Below are positions 8,414 to 17,071 of a stretch of 45,219 bases of DNA, in pieces (the first letter of the stretch is position 1; every line of letters begins with the position of its first letter). The notes beneath the pieces were generated by a model. That model was given only the letters and a program-made list of their open reading frames with translations, ran no database searches and had not been told where the DNA came from. Position numbers and translations under genes: made by a program. Source of the stretch: DASUFP01 sp036274495 (GTDB lineage Bacteria; Bacteroidota; Bacteroidia; AKYH767-A; OLB10); NCBI GenBank assembly GCA_036274495.1, contig DASUFP010000085.1, positions 1 to 45,219 on the forward strand. The letters run 5' to 3'.

Positions 8414-11400
8414 TTACTGCTTTACAAAGCGGGAGGACAAGGAGCGGCCATCGGCAAAAGACAATCGAATGAAATAGATTCCCCTGCTCAAATGCTTAAC
8501 ATCTAAGGTTAACGCATTCATAAAAGCTGACGTTTCTAAAGTTGTCACTTTTCCTGAATTATCAAAAACAGTTACAACCGCTGATTGCGATCCAGCATAG
8601 TTGTACGGGAGTTGAATGTGCAGCCAATCAACTACAGGATTTGGAAACAACTGCAGTTGTAAGAGTTCATCCGTAAATTTTACCACCGCTACATTACTGA
8701 AGGTTACTCCACCATCAAAATCATGTTGAACCAGTCTGTAATAATTCATGCCGTTTTGAGGATACAGGTCAATGAATGCATACCGGGAAACTGTTGCGGT
8801 GTTTCCTGCCGCTTTTTGCGAACCGATTACCTGAAAATCCGTTCCGTTGTTACTTCTTGTAATTTCAAAATAATCGGAATTAATTTCTGAGGCTGTGCTC
8901 CATTTCAATTCAACCGAATGCTCCTGTTTAAACGCATCAAATGAGAGCCATTCCACCGGAAGCGGATTTTGTCCCGCACTGACTGATGATAACGTAAAAG
9001 GACCAAAAACAGCTGTTACTGCTGAAGTAACAATTGTACCGGCAGCAATAGTGCCCGATGTACCTCCATTGCCTCTGTCGCGCCAGGTACCGCCATCCCA
9101 TCCTGCTACTCTTAAATCATTAAGCAATGTCACACCACAACTGGTTGCCGCATTCCACGTAAGTGAAACATTAGCAGTAGTTCCCGACACTCTGCTGATA
9201 TTCCAGTATTCGCACCTGCTGATATGGTCGAGGGTAGGGTCTTTGGAATTGACGTTTAAAGGTACCGTATGGGGATCGGCAAGAAAATACTCTGCCAGAT
9301 AAATTCCGGGACCGGGAAGCCCTGATAGTGTAACAGGGCGATAAAACCCTCCTTTACCAACCGGATAGGTAAAGTTACTTGAACCGGATTTTCTCACAGG
9401 TCCGTTTACATAACTCAGATTGGACATATTTGTAACAACAGATCCGGAATAAAACCTGACAACATTTGCCGCTGTTGAATAAACCACACCATTCAGAAAA
9501 TTGAATGTGCCAATAACATCAATCAAATTATTCAGCAACAGACTGCCACCCGGCTTGTTGATAGTTACATTCATAAATCCCTCACCTCCCGGACAGGTGA
9601 TGGTTTGGTTGGATGTGCCGTTGAAAATAACAGTTGTCGACGGATCAATAAATCCGGAAGCACTCCAGCTGGTCCAGTTACCGCCTGCATACAGGCTGTT
9701 GGTGTTAGGATCAAAGTAACTGTTGGTACCTATGATGAAATCGGATTTCACTACCAGTGACTGCCCTCCGCCAACAGGCATCATTTCGAGGCGAGAGTTG
9801 AGTCCGGCGGCTGCGCCTGCAGATACATTCAAATTATTCAGGGCTGCCGGGGTAACTGTAAGTCCGCCCTGGCCTGATATATGAATCTCACCATCACCCC
9901 CCAGGCCGGTAAAGAACAACGTACCGGTTAAATCAAAATTACCGGGCAGCGCTCCCGCTGCTCCTAATTCGGCGTCGTCGCCAATCTGAATCTGGTTACC
10001 ACCATCGTGAAAAACAGCGCCACCGTTAAAAAAGATATTCAGGTCACGGTAAATGTTAAAGCCTGTTATGGGTGAAGGTCCGGCAAGTGTAACACTGCCG
10101 CCGTTTTTTACAGTTGTAAAATCATGCGCTTTAATCTGAGCGTTATTACCATTGACGATCTGATTGCCGTTACCCGATGTCAATAAATTCAACAGCGTAA
10201 GGCAGCTGTTGTTCATAGATGCTCCGTTTGATAAAACAAAATCGCCGGCAACAGTTAAATTACGCACTGCATTAAGCGGCAGCAGTTCCACCGTGGCGCC
10301 ATCTTCGGCATACCAGCCGGAGAGTGTTATATTGCCATCCATTGATTTGGGTCCGCTTCCCGTAAGCAGCAAATTATTATAACCCATTCCGGCACCGGTT
10401 ACAATCACCTGGCTTAACCCGCTTCCATTATTGGTGCCGTTGTATTCGACTGTTCCTGCACCACCTGACAAATTGCCTGTATACGAACTGTTCCATGCAG
10501 CAATTTGTAACAGGTGCGCTGCACCTCCACTCATATCAATAACGGAACCCGGGGTACCCGAAATCCCCGGTACATTTGCGTTATTGGTCAGTGAAACCGT
10601 CCTTGCCACCGAACCAAATGTGAGCCTTCCTGAGTTTAACAAATTCAGATTTCCGGCTACAGCAATATCGGTATTGAGTGTAACACCAGATGAAGAGCTG
10701 TTTGAAATTTCGGTATCATAAAAATTTTCAACACCTGCTGTAGTAATTTGTTGTGGTGAAGTTCCGTTGAACACAACTTTTGAAGCGGCTTCGGTAAATC
10801 CACCGCTGCCCCAGTTCACCCAATCGCCTTTAAGTGAAATGGTATTGCTGTTCGAAATCAAAACAGCAGATCCGTTTATAGTCATACTGTTTTCAAGTGT
10901 CAGGTTTCCGTTTACACTTTTATTTCCCGAACCCGACACAACCAGGTTACCATATGTAATACCCGACTCTAGAGTTTGGGCACCTGCTGCTGAATATTCA
11001 ACTACAGAACCGGGCAAACACGAATAGGTTGCATTGACAAGTGAAAAGGGACTAATGGCCGGCAATCCGGTTAATTCGAGCTTACCTCCCGCCTGCACAA
11101 CAAGACTATGTCCGCCGGCTGTTGAAGCTCCGGCATTGAGCTGATTTGTTTTTACCACTCCGGTTGCTCCAATTACCAGACCGGTACTGTGTCCGGCACC
11201 GGTGTTATTGTTTAAGAGATAAATGGTGTTTGAAACTACCAGTGTCCCGTTCACCGTAACGGTTCCCGACATATCGGCAATTCCGTTTCCGGCAGTGCCG
11301 TCGATACTCAGGCTCCCTGCAATCAGTTTTATAGTAGCACCGGCATTCACTGTGACATTAAACCGGGTATTGAAGGCATTGTTGTAAATCTGTGTACTTG

Positions 11401-11914
11401 TGCCCGAAGTCCATCTCAGGTTTACATCCATGCCGATGGTTAAATCGGTTGTGGTGTTAGCGTTGCCATTCTTACGCAGCCGGCTTGCTTCAAATGTTCC
11501 TGCACCACTTATTGTTGACGAACTCCCCTCGAAATTAAAACAGATGGAATTATAAATTCCGGGATTCCCAATGATGCCGTTGCAAATGATACTGCCGTAA
11601 ACATTCACATACCTGTTGACGGCATTTGTACTGTAAAACTGTCCGCCTGCATCTACCTGCAAATTATTAATATCGAAACTGCCGAAGGAATACACATCGA
11701 CTACGGTACCCGGCTGCACCACTACATCCACTGCAGTGGAAAAACCACCTAATGTTGCCGCAGTAGAACCGGGACCAACAGTAGTGAGCGACCAAATGGG
11801 ATCGGTTTCGGCATTCCCTGACGCAATGCTGTACCATGTAATGGAATACGCGGATGAACCGGTGAAAAGAGCACTAATTGCTGTGAGAAAAGCAATCCTG
11901 AAAACATATTTCAT
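8414..11914 (-). CDS. Large secreted beta-helix protein with T9SS type-A sorting domain
   Basis: About 1166 aa. Signal peptide: MKYVFRIAFLTAISALFTGSSAYS. The first residues after it, ITWYSIASGNAETDPIWS, are followed by about 850 residues of short repeated strands rich in G, N, T, S and V (for example VTVNGTLVVSNTIYLLNNN, VNGNLTLENSMTINGSA, VFNGTSPQQITTAG), typical of a right-handed beta-helix/autotransporter-like shaft. Around residue 1000 comes a fibronectin-like segment (LPVEWLSFDAFKQEHSVELKW) that in this phylum often precedes the sorting domain. The tail LQLFPNPVVDWLHIQLP ... LSRGIYFIRLSF ... SSRFVKQ is a clear T9SS type-A C-terminal domain, so the protein should cross the outer membrane and be attached to the surface. 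Adhesin or matrix role is inferred only. Confidence 0.8.
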   Translation of the reverse strand: MKYVFRIAFLTAISALFTGSSAYSITWYSIASGNAETDPIWSLTTVGPGSTAATLGGFSTAVDVVVQPGTVVDVYSFGSFDINNLQVDAGGQFYSTNAVNRYVNVYGSIICNGIIGNPGIYNSICFNFEGSSSTISGAGTFEASRLRKNGNANTTTDLTIGMDVNLRWTSGTSTQIYNNAFNTRFNVTVNAGATIKLIAGSLSIDGTAGNGIADMSGTVTVNGTLVVSNTIYLLNNNTGAGHSTGLVIGATGVVKTNQLNAGASTAGGHSLVVQAGGKLELTGLPAISPFSLVNATYSCLPGSVVEYSAAGAQTLESGITYGNLVVSGSGNKSVNGNLTLENSMTINGSAVLISNSNTISLKGDWVNWGSGGFTEAASKVVFNGTSPQQITTAGVENFYDTEISNSSSSGVTLNTDIAVAGNLNLLNSGRLTFGSVARTVSLTNNANVPGISGTPGSVIDMSGGAAHLLQIAAWNSSYTGNLSGGAGTVEYNGTNNGSGLSQVIVTGAGMGYNNLLLTGSGPKSMDGNITLSGWYAEDGATVELLPLNAVRNLTVAGDFVLSNGASMNNSCLTLLNLLTSGNGNQIVNGNNAQIKAHDFTTVKNGGSVTLAGPSPITGFNIYRDLNIFFNGGAVFHDGGNQIQIGDDAELGAAGALPGNFDLTGTLFFTGLGGDGEIHISGQGGLTVTPAALNNLNVSAGAAAGLNSRLEMMPVGGGQSLVVKSDFIIGTNSYFDPNTNSLYAGGNWTSWSASGFIDPSTTVIFNGTSNQTITCPGGEGFMNVTINKPGGSLLLNNLIDVIGTFNFLNGVVYSTAANVVRFYSGSVVTNMSNLSYVNGPVRKSGSSNFTYPVGKGGFYRPVTLSGLPGPGIYLAEYFLADPHTVPLNVNSKDPTLDHISRCEYWNISRVSGTTANVSLTWNAATSCGVTLLNDLRVAGWDGGTWRDRGNGGTSGTIAAGTIVTSAVTAVFGPFTLSSVSAGQNPLPVEWLSFDAFKQEHSVELKWSTASEINSDYFEITRSNNGTDFQVIGSQKAAGNTATVSRYAFIDLYPQNGMNYYRLVQHDFDGGVTFSNVAVVKFTDELLQLQLFPNPVVDWLHIQLPYNYAGSQSAVVTVFDNSGKVTTLETSAFMNALTLDVKHLSRGIYFIRLSFADGRSLSSRFVKQ

Positions 11915-11932
11915 GAAACAGAATTTAGATCA

Positions 11933-11961
11933 CAAAGATATATATAAATTAATTTATCAAT
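11933..11961 (-). promoter_or_regulatory. Candidate Bacteroidota promoter for the 1166-aa surface protein
   Basis: On the minus strand TATCTTTG (11933-11940) matches the -7 consensus TAnnTTTG exactly, with a TTG (11958-11960) 17 bases upstream as a partial -33 element. The start codon lies 19 bases downstream, in a very AT-rich stretch. Confidence 0.5.
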
Positions 11962-12068
11962 TCATAATCAAAAAGTTATGATCGTAATAATATCAACTAC
12001 CGATTGTTCATTTTTCAATCATGGGTTAACGTCATCAAACAAATGGCCTACTATTGAAAAGTGTAGGT

Positions 12069-12099
12069 AAAAAAAATCCCCGGGAAAATTCCCGGGGAT
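12069..12099 (-). terminator. Rho-independent terminator
   Basis: Perfect inverted repeat ATCCCCGGGAA/TTCCCGGGGAT (12076-12099) with a two-base loop, followed on the minus strand by eight T residues (A run 12069-12076 on plus). It sits about 20 bases beyond the stop of the minus-strand repeat protein gene and should end its transcript. Confidence 0.85.
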
Positions 12100-12120
12100 C
12101 CTTCAATACAAAAAAGTCAA

Positions 12121-15100
12121 TTATTGAACTGCAAGGCGCTCGTTACCCATTACTCCGGAACCGTTTTTCAGCTGCAGCAGATAGATACCTTTTGAAAGAT
12201 TGGCACTATTCATTTTAAATGCATTGTATCCTGCTTCGGTATGCACCTCTGACGACTGTACAACTTTACCTGCAAGATCGGTGATGGTTACACTTACAGT
12301 GGAAGCATTTTCAACGGTAAACGAAACGGTGAAGGCTTCGTCGGCAGGATTTGGATAGACACTCAGACCAATCTGTGATCCGTCAACAAAGCGACAAGGC
12401 ATTGCAACGCCAAGTGACTTGGTTCCGGAATTGCCGCAGCCATTTTGAGCGCGGACAGTCACTGACCCGGCATTTGTGCCATAGTCAACAGTGATGGAAG
12501 TTGTTCCAGTTCCTGCTGTTATAACTGCTCCGGTTGGCACTGTCCACAGATAGGTAGTAGCACCTGCTACTGCAGCAATACTGTACCCTACTCCTGTTTG
12601 ATTGGCACAAACCGATGCAGGTCCTGTGATAGCACCCGGATCAGCGGTAACGCCTTTAATATTTACACAACGGTCGGCGCTTGTAGCACATACGTTGGTG
12701 GCATTAACACAGAGCGACAGGTATTGGTTAGGCAGTGAAGGGAATGAAACGCCTGCAAAGTCGATTGTAACTGCGTTTGTACCAGCACCTGCAGTAATGT
12801 TAGCTCCGGCAGGAATGGTCCAGTTGTAAGTTGTACCGGCAACATTGTTTACCGAATAGTTGAACGTACCACCGCACAGTCCATTTAAAGAACCAACAAT
12901 ATTGCTGGGTGTAGAAGGAAGATTTAATACAAGTGTTTTGCATTCCTGCGGACTGGTACCGCATGAGTTGTTAGCCACAACACAGATATCACCGGTTACA
13001 AAATTGCTGAAATCCACATACACCGTATCAGTACCCTGTCCTGATGCAATGGTAGCATTGGCAGGCGCTGTCCATGTATAGGATGTAGCTCCGGGAACCG
13101 GATTGGTATAATACATTACACCCGTTGCCGTAGCACATACCTTGGTAGGTCCGAGAACTTTTGCAGGTTTTGCAGGCAGGGTACTAATAGTTAAGCACCG
13201 GTTGGCAGTAGCATTTCCGCAAGGGTTAACAGCGGCCACACACACATCACCACCGGCAAATCCTACAGGGAAAACAACTGTAACACTTAAGTTGGTAGTA
13301 TTAAACGGAGACGCATTCCCGTCGATGGTAGCACCTGCCGGCGCTGTCCAGGTATAACTCGCTGCACCTACTACAGGAGTCGGAACTGAGTATACTCCGC
13401 TGTCGCCTCCGCAAACAAATAGCGGACCCGAGTTTTGCGGAACAGAAATATCCTGGCGCAGTTGCTTGCCCGAATAAGGTGAGTTGCCGCAATAGCCGTT
13501 AACAGCTATTACACGGAGTTTATAGGTAGAGTTGGTGCTTACCGAAAAATCAATTGTAACGGTTGTGTCGCTGGTTGAGCCTACAAAGGTTGCTCCGCCC
13601 TGACTGCCGTCGAAATACCAGAGGTATGACAATGCTCCGGGAACTTTATTGATATAATAGACCACTCCGTTGAGCGGTGCACAGATAAATTCGGGTCCGT
13701 TGATAGGTCCGGGTGTTGAGGGAGTAGTACTGAACACAACAGGCAGTGATGCACTGCCGCTTTGTCCGCAGCCATTCACCGCACGCACGGTAACGTTACC
13801 GCTGGTGGTTCCCCAGTCAACAGTGATAGATGTTGTACCCTGTCCTGAAGTAATCATTGCTCCTGCCGGTACTGACCACAAATAACTATTGGCACCTGAT
13901 ACCGCTGTAGTAGCATAAACTAATCCCAATCCCGAATCACAAATAACATTTTGTCCTGTAACGGCTGCAGGATCGGCAGGCACGCCACCCAGCACTACAC
14001 AACGTGCAGGACTTGAGCCGCAGGAGTTATCTGCTGTCACACACATTTGACCGCCGGCAAAGCCCGGATTAAACTGTACATCCACGTTTGCCGTTCCCTG
14101 TCCTACCAAAATAGTTGCTCCGGCAGGTACCGACCAGGTATATCCGGTTGCTCCGGCAACAAGCGCAATGCTATAGGTAACGGTGGTACCACATACGCCG
14201 GTGAGTGATCCAGTTACATTTCCGGGACGCTGCGGCGCGCCTGTAGAAACCGTTTTACAGCGTGGTGCCGTTGTTCCTCCGCATACCGATGTTCCGGTAA
14301 CACACATTTGTCCTGAAGTAAAGTTGCTTGCAAAGTCAACTGTAATTGACGAAGTTCCTTGTCCGCTGGCAATAGTTGCATTGGAAGGAACTGTCCATGT
14401 ATAGCTGCTGATATTGGGGTCGTTGGGAACACTGTAAGCAATGCCGGTTTGTCCGGGACAGGTAGTAAATGCACCTGACATAGCACCAAGCAAACCTGCA
14501 CCGCTGGTAATGGTGATGCAACGATCGCCGCTTGCATTACCACAAGAGAGCGCTGCGTTTACGCATATGGTACCGGTCGAAAATCCTGCAGGAAACGTTA
14601 CGTTTACCCCGGTTGTACCGTTGCCACTGTTGATGACAATACCACCGGTTGTTGACCAGTTGTAAACACCTGCACCCGCAACGGCACTGATGCTGTAATT
14701 CTCACTGCCGTTTGCACAGGCAACAACAGGACCCGTGATAGGTCCCGGAGTGCTCACGCTTCCGCGGATTTTTTTACATTTTACATTTGTTACGCCACAG
14801 GCATTGGAACCGTACACACATACTTCGTACATGGATGATCCTGCAGGCAGCGCACCCAATGTGAGAGTAGCACTGTTAACTGCAGTGGTAAACGGTGACG
14901 GATTACCGTTGATTACCGTTCCCGGTGAGGTGGTCCAGGTGTATCCTGTTGCACCCGGAACAACATTGCACGAAACAGGTGCAGTGGAACCATTACATCC
15001 GGTAGCAGGAACCACGAGCCCCGATGAAGTTACAGAACCAGTCGGAGGAGCCGACTGTACCGTAATGGTAGCAGATCCGGAAACCGAACCGGGACCATTT

Positions 15101-15414
15101 AAATCGTTCATTGAAATGAGCGTGTAAGTGGTGTTTACTGTAGGCGAAACGGAAATTGTAGTCGGGTTGTTCGGAGTAACGAAAGGTCCGAAACTCGATG
15201 TACCGTCGCTGTAAACATAAGTGAAAGGTGCTGTTCCGGTGAAATCAACAATCAGGTTAATCGACGATCCGGAGCATATTGCACCGTCACCTGAAATAAC
15301 AGCTGTTTGTGAATACGATTGATGAATGCCTGTAATCATCAAAATCAGCGTCGCTGCCAATAAAGTCAGCAACCGCGTCCCTCTGCGGGCAGTCAAATGA
15401 GTAACATTTTTCAT
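12121..15414 (-). CDS. Secreted protein of about ten PKD/Ig-like repeats with T9SS sorting domain
   Basis: About 1097 aa from the ATG at 15414; 12 extra upstream codons are open but the ATG gives a better signal region (MKNVTHLTARRGTRLL then LAATLILMITGIHQSYSQ). After an N-terminal beta domain come about ten units of 75-85 residues, each beginning P-x-x-I/V-x-G and containing GA-x-x-Y-x-WT-x-P, a G-x-GT turn and a paired-cysteine CV-x-A-x-N-x-CG ending, e.g. PGAITGPASVC and VAGATTYLWTVPTGAVI. Such PKD/Ig-like tandem units are common in Bacteroidota adhesins and matrix proteins. The tail GLSVYPNPADEAFTVSF ... LSKGIYLLQLKN ... ERLAVQ is a T9SS type-A sorting domain. Monocistronic, with a promoter-like motif upstream and a strong terminator downstream. 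Ligand unknown. Confidence 0.8.
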   Translation of the reverse strand: MKNVTHLTARRGTRLLTLLAATLILMITGIHQSYSQTAVISGDGAICSGSSINLIVDFTGTAPFTYVYSDGTSSFGPFVTPNNPTTISVSPTVNTTYTLISMNDLNGPGSVSGSATITVQSAPPTGSVTSSGLVVPATGCNGSTAPVSCNVVPGATGYTWTTSPGTVINGNPSPFTTAVNSATLTLGALPAGSSMYEVCVYGSNACGVTNVKCKKIRGSVSTPGPITGPVVACANGSENYSISAVAGAGVYNWSTTGGIVINSGNGTTGVNVTFPAGFSTGTICVNAALSCGNASGDRCITITSGAGLLGAMSGAFTTCPGQTGIAYSVPNDPNISSYTWTVPSNATIASGQGTSSITVDFASNFTSGQMCVTGTSVCGGTTAPRCKTVSTGAPQRPGNVTGSLTGVCGTTVTYSIALVAGATGYTWSVPAGATILVGQGTANVDVQFNPGFAGGQMCVTADNSCGSSPARCVVLGGVPADPAAVTGQNVICDSGLGLVYATTAVSGANSYLWSVPAGAMITSGQGTTSITVDWGTTSGNVTVRAVNGCGQSGSASLPVVFSTTPSTPGPINGPEFICAPLNGVVYYINKVPGALSYLWYFDGSQGGATFVGSTSDTTVTIDFSVSTNSTYKLRVIAVNGYCGNSPYSGKQLRQDISVPQNSGPLFVCGGDSGVYSVPTPVVGAASYTWTAPAGATIDGNASPFNTTNLSVTVVFPVGFAGGDVCVAAVNPCGNATANRCLTISTLPAKPAKVLGPTKVCATATGVMYYTNPVPGATSYTWTAPANATIASGQGTDTVYVDFSNFVTGDICVVANNSCGTSPQECKTLVLNLPSTPSNIVGSLNGLCGGTFNYSVNNVAGTTYNWTIPAGANITAGAGTNAVTIDFAGVSFPSLPNQYLSLCVNATNVCATSADRCVNIKGVTADPGAITGPASVCANQTGVGYSIAAVAGATTYLWTVPTGAVITAGTGTTSITVDYGTNAGSVTVRAQNGCGNSGTKSLGVAMPCRFVDGSQIGLSVYPNPADEAFTVSFTVENASTVSVTITDLAGKVVQSSEVHTEAGYNAFKMNSANLSKGIYLLQLKNGSGVMGNERLAVQ

Positions 15415-15447
15415 TGGGTTAGTTTTTAGGAGATTCAAGAAGTGTAG

Positions 15448-15477
15448 CAAATTATGGAATTAAGCCGAAACCCGCAA
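15448..15477 (-). promoter_or_regulatory. Candidate promoter for the PKD/Ig repeat protein
   Basis: Minus strand: TTG (15475-15477), 19-base spacer, then ATAATTTG (15448-15455), one mismatch to TAnnTTTG. It lies 34 bases upstream of the preferred ATG at 15414 and overlaps the longer open frame, which argues for the shorter start. Confidence 0.4.
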
Positions 15478-15492
15478 TAAATGGGCATAAAA

Positions 15493-15521
15493 TAAAAAAA
15501 ACGGCTCAAAAAGCCGTTTTT
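15493..15521 (-). terminator. Rho-independent terminator (possibly bidirectional)
   Basis: AACGGCT-CAAAA-AGCCGTT hairpin (15500-15518) flanked by an A run and a T run. On the minus strand it lies about 35 bases past the stop of the T9SS-tail remnant (15554-15685), so it is probably that lost gene's terminator. Confidence 0.75.
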
Positions 15522-15553
15522 AATACACGTTTATGTTACTTAATTACAAGGAT

Positions 15554-15685
15554 TTACATCTTCACAATTCTTGAACTCCCCGAAACGGTCGAATTCTTCC
15601 AAAACACCATGTAGATGCCGGTTTCAAGCGATTCGGTAGAAATATCAATTGTTTGAGCGTTTGATGATCGTAATAATTGCTCAAT
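15554..15685 (-). pseudogene. Remnant of a T9SS C-terminal sorting domain
   Basis: On the minus strand a short open frame ends EQLLRSSNAQTIDISTES then LETGIYMVFWKNSTVSGS and SRIVKM-stop. The pattern I-D-I-S-x-L-x-x-G-I-Y-M-V ... R-I-V-K is the classic end of a T9SS type-A domain, and a terminator follows. Upstream, an in-frame TGA (15686-15688) cuts it off and no start or further coding similarity is visible, so this is the last 43 codons of a deleted or decayed secreted-protein gene. Confidence 0.65.
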
Positions 15686-15948
15686 TCAAACTACACACAA
15701 GATAACGTCGGATTTCATCCGTGCACCAACGCTAAATTCCATCTAATTGATTTATAACTATTTATAGAGTAATGAGATTTTTGGATGCTTTTTGCTCCCT
15801 TTTTAAATTTCCATTCATTACGTACAAAAGGGGTTATTAGTTACCCAACAGCGGTTTCAATTAAAATTTGCGATTCACTTTCAGGTTTTTGGGGGATTTG
15901 TATCTTTGCGCCCTCTTAAATCTGCCGTTTTCAAACAGGCAGATACCC
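15686..15948. promoter_or_regulatory. AT-rich intergenic region with promoter of the tRNA gene
   Basis: No coding signal is evident. The end holds TATCTTTG at 15901-15908, an exact -7 consensus (TAnnTTTG), about 40 bases before the tRNA on the plus strand; TTTTTG and TTTCAG stretches lie upstream but the -33 position is not clear. Confidence 0.45.
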
Positions 15949-16022
15949 GGCGAGGTAGCTCAGATGGTTAGAGCGCAGGATTCATAACCCTGAGGTCGGG
16001 GGTTCGACTCCCCCCTTCGCTA
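15949..16022 (+). tRNA. tRNA-Met (CAT anticodon)
   Basis: A 74-nt cloverleaf: acceptor GGCGAGG with CTTCGCT (two G-T pairs), D arm GCTC...GAGC, anticodon loop TTCATAA (anticodon CAT), variable loop AGGTC, T arm GGGGG-TTCGACT-CCCCC, discriminator A. CCA is not encoded. GG at the 5' end and the paired acceptor suggest elongator Met rather than initiator; tRNA-Ile2 with a modified C34 cannot be fully excluded. The anticodon stem CAGGA/CCCTG has one A-C mismatch next to the loop. Confidence 0.93.
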
Positions 16023-16058
16023 CAAAGGGTCCTTTTAATATCAAGGACTTCTCCTTTT

Positions 16059-16319
16059 CTGGAACATATTGTTTACATACTTTTTTCTGCACATTCCGGC
16101 CGCATTTATATTGGCTATACCACTGATCTGGTTAACAGAATCAAGTCGCACAACATCTATTCTAAAAAAGGATATACCACACGGTTCCGACCCTGGACAG
16201 TGGTACACGTGGAAGTTTTTCGTTCGAAATCGGATGCCTTAAAAAGAGAGAAGTTTCTTAAATCCGGAATTGGCAGGAAGTGGATTCATGCTGAACTTCT
16301 TCCTTCCATTTCTTTGTAG
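16059..16319 (+). CDS. GIY-YIG nuclease family protein (small, non-canonical start)
   Basis: An 86-codon frame beginning 36 bases after the tRNA. It reads LEHIVYILFSAHSGRIYIGY then TTDLVNRIKSHN ... PWTVVHVEVFRSKSDALK, REKFLKSGIGRKWIH, ending at TAG 16317-16319. This is the single-domain GIY-YIG fold (UPF0213/YhbQ-like): VYIL and YIGYT form the namesake strands, the Arg in NRIKSHN and the Glu in LKREK correspond to the catalytic pair, so the core is intact. No ATG, GTG or TTG is in frame upstream; the expected initiator position (before EHIVYIL) is CTG. Either CTG is used or the start was lost. The stop codon overlaps the beginning of a partial tRNA-Met repeat. Substrates of this family are mostly unknown. 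Confidence 0.55.
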   Translation: MEHIVYILFSAHSGRIYIGYTTDLVNRIKSHNIYSKKGYTTRFRPWTVVHVEVFRSKSDALKREKFLKSGIGRKWIHAELLPSISL

Positions 16320-16320
16320 A

Positions 16321-16730
16321 GCAGGATTCATATCCGCCAGAGGCGGACGGGGGTACTCCCCCCTTCGCTACTGAGACCGCCGAATCCGCCAAAGGCGGAG
16401 AAGCCGGTCAGTTCCTATTCATGTTTGAATACTTTTCTTGACCTAACATCATTTCTATATTAACAAACACGCAGGATTCATATCCGCCAAAGGCGGACGG
16501 GGGTTCTCCGCCAAAGGCGGACAGGGACTCCCCCCTTCGCTACTGAGACCGCCGAATCCGCCAAAGGCGTAGAAGCCGGTCAGTTCCTATTCATATTTGA
16601 ATACTTTTCTTGACCTAACATTATTTCTATATTAACAAACACGCAGGATTCATATCCGCCAGAGGCGGACGGGGGCTCCCTGCCTACGCTTTTAGCTCCG
16701 GCAGGCAAGGGCTCCCCCCTTCTCTTCGTC
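16321..16730 (+). repeat. Tandem 150-bp repeats carrying degenerate tRNA-Met pieces and TCCGCC palindromes
   Basis: Three copies start with GCAGGATTCATA at 16321, 16471 and 16643 (periods 150 and 172 bp; the third is partial). Each copy contains the tRNA-Met anticodon-arm segment GCAGGATTCATA, then the palindrome TCCGCC(A/G)AGGCGGA, then the tRNA T-arm/acceptor end (CGGGGG...CTCCCCCCTTCGCTA; altered in the third). The first two copies then share a nested hairpin beginning GAGACCG and closing CGGTC, and about 65 bp of AT-rich spacer ending TTAACAAACAC. Copy two is longer because an extra palindrome is inserted. The pieces cannot fold as functional tRNAs. Origin by slippage or recombination of the tRNA 3' part is inferred. 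Confidence 0.85.
16333..16669. repeat. REP-like palindromes TCCGCC(A/G)(A)AGGCGGA, six copies
   Basis: Short perfect palindromes at 16333-16347, 16385-16399, 16483-16497, 16507-16521 and 16655-16669, and a degenerate one at 16557-16571. They occur inside the tRNA-derived tandem repeats, one of them exactly replacing the 3' half of the anticodon arm and the variable loop of the tRNA piece. They behave like small mobile or amplifying palindromic units. Confidence 0.75.
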
Positions 16731-16762
16731 TAGTTCTTTTAATTTCAAAAGCTTCTCCTTTT

Positions 16763-17044
16763 CTGGAACATATTGCTTACATACTTTTTTCTGCACATTC
16801 CGGCCACATTTATATTGGCTATACCACTGATCTGGTTAACAGAATCAAGTCGCACAACATCTATTCTAAAAAAGGATATACCACACGGTTCCGACAGAGG
16901 CTATTTTGCCACCAAGCGGCCGAACAAAAGAAAAGCATAATGAGACTCTCCCATCCTCACTACCGCCTTCACCAAAGTCCGACCCCGGCCGACCCTTTTA
17001 TTTGTAGGCAAGTTCCAAGGTTACAATTTTCTGGTCAGGAATAA
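16763..17044 (+). pseudogene. Truncated second copy of the GIY-YIG gene
   Basis: From about 16749 to 16894 the sequence is nearly identical to the GIY-YIG gene at 16050-16195, including the CTG at the expected start, but homology stops abruptly after RFR (TTCCGAC). The frame continues into unrelated sequence until TAA at 17042-17044. The C-terminal half with the catalytic Glu is lost. Differences include GTT to GCT (V to A) and CGC to CAC (R to H). Confidence 0.75.
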
Positions 17045-17048
17045 AATC

Positions 17049-17071
17049 CTACAGGTTTTCCTGTAGTTTTT
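17049..17071 (+). terminator. Rho-independent terminator
   Basis: CTACAGG-TTTT-CCTGTAG perfect 7-bp hairpin followed by five T residues. It closes the tRNA/GIY-YIG region on the plus strand and lies about 90 bases before the first cassette-type site. Confidence 0.8.

Noticed and set aside
12076..12099. attC-like or operator palindrome
   Set aside because: Perfect stem followed by eight T on the minus strand right after a stop codon; a plain terminator.
8895..15127. Many plus-strand open frames of 60-135 codons opposite the surface-protein genes
   Set aside because: They are antisense shadows of long repetitive coding regions with signal peptides and T9SS tails; Pro/Val-rich with no protein features of their own.
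16321..16730. Additional functional tRNA-Met genes
   Set aside because: Only the 5' half of the anticodon arm and the T-arm/acceptor end are present; the D arm and 3' half of the anticodon arm are missing or replaced by a palindrome.
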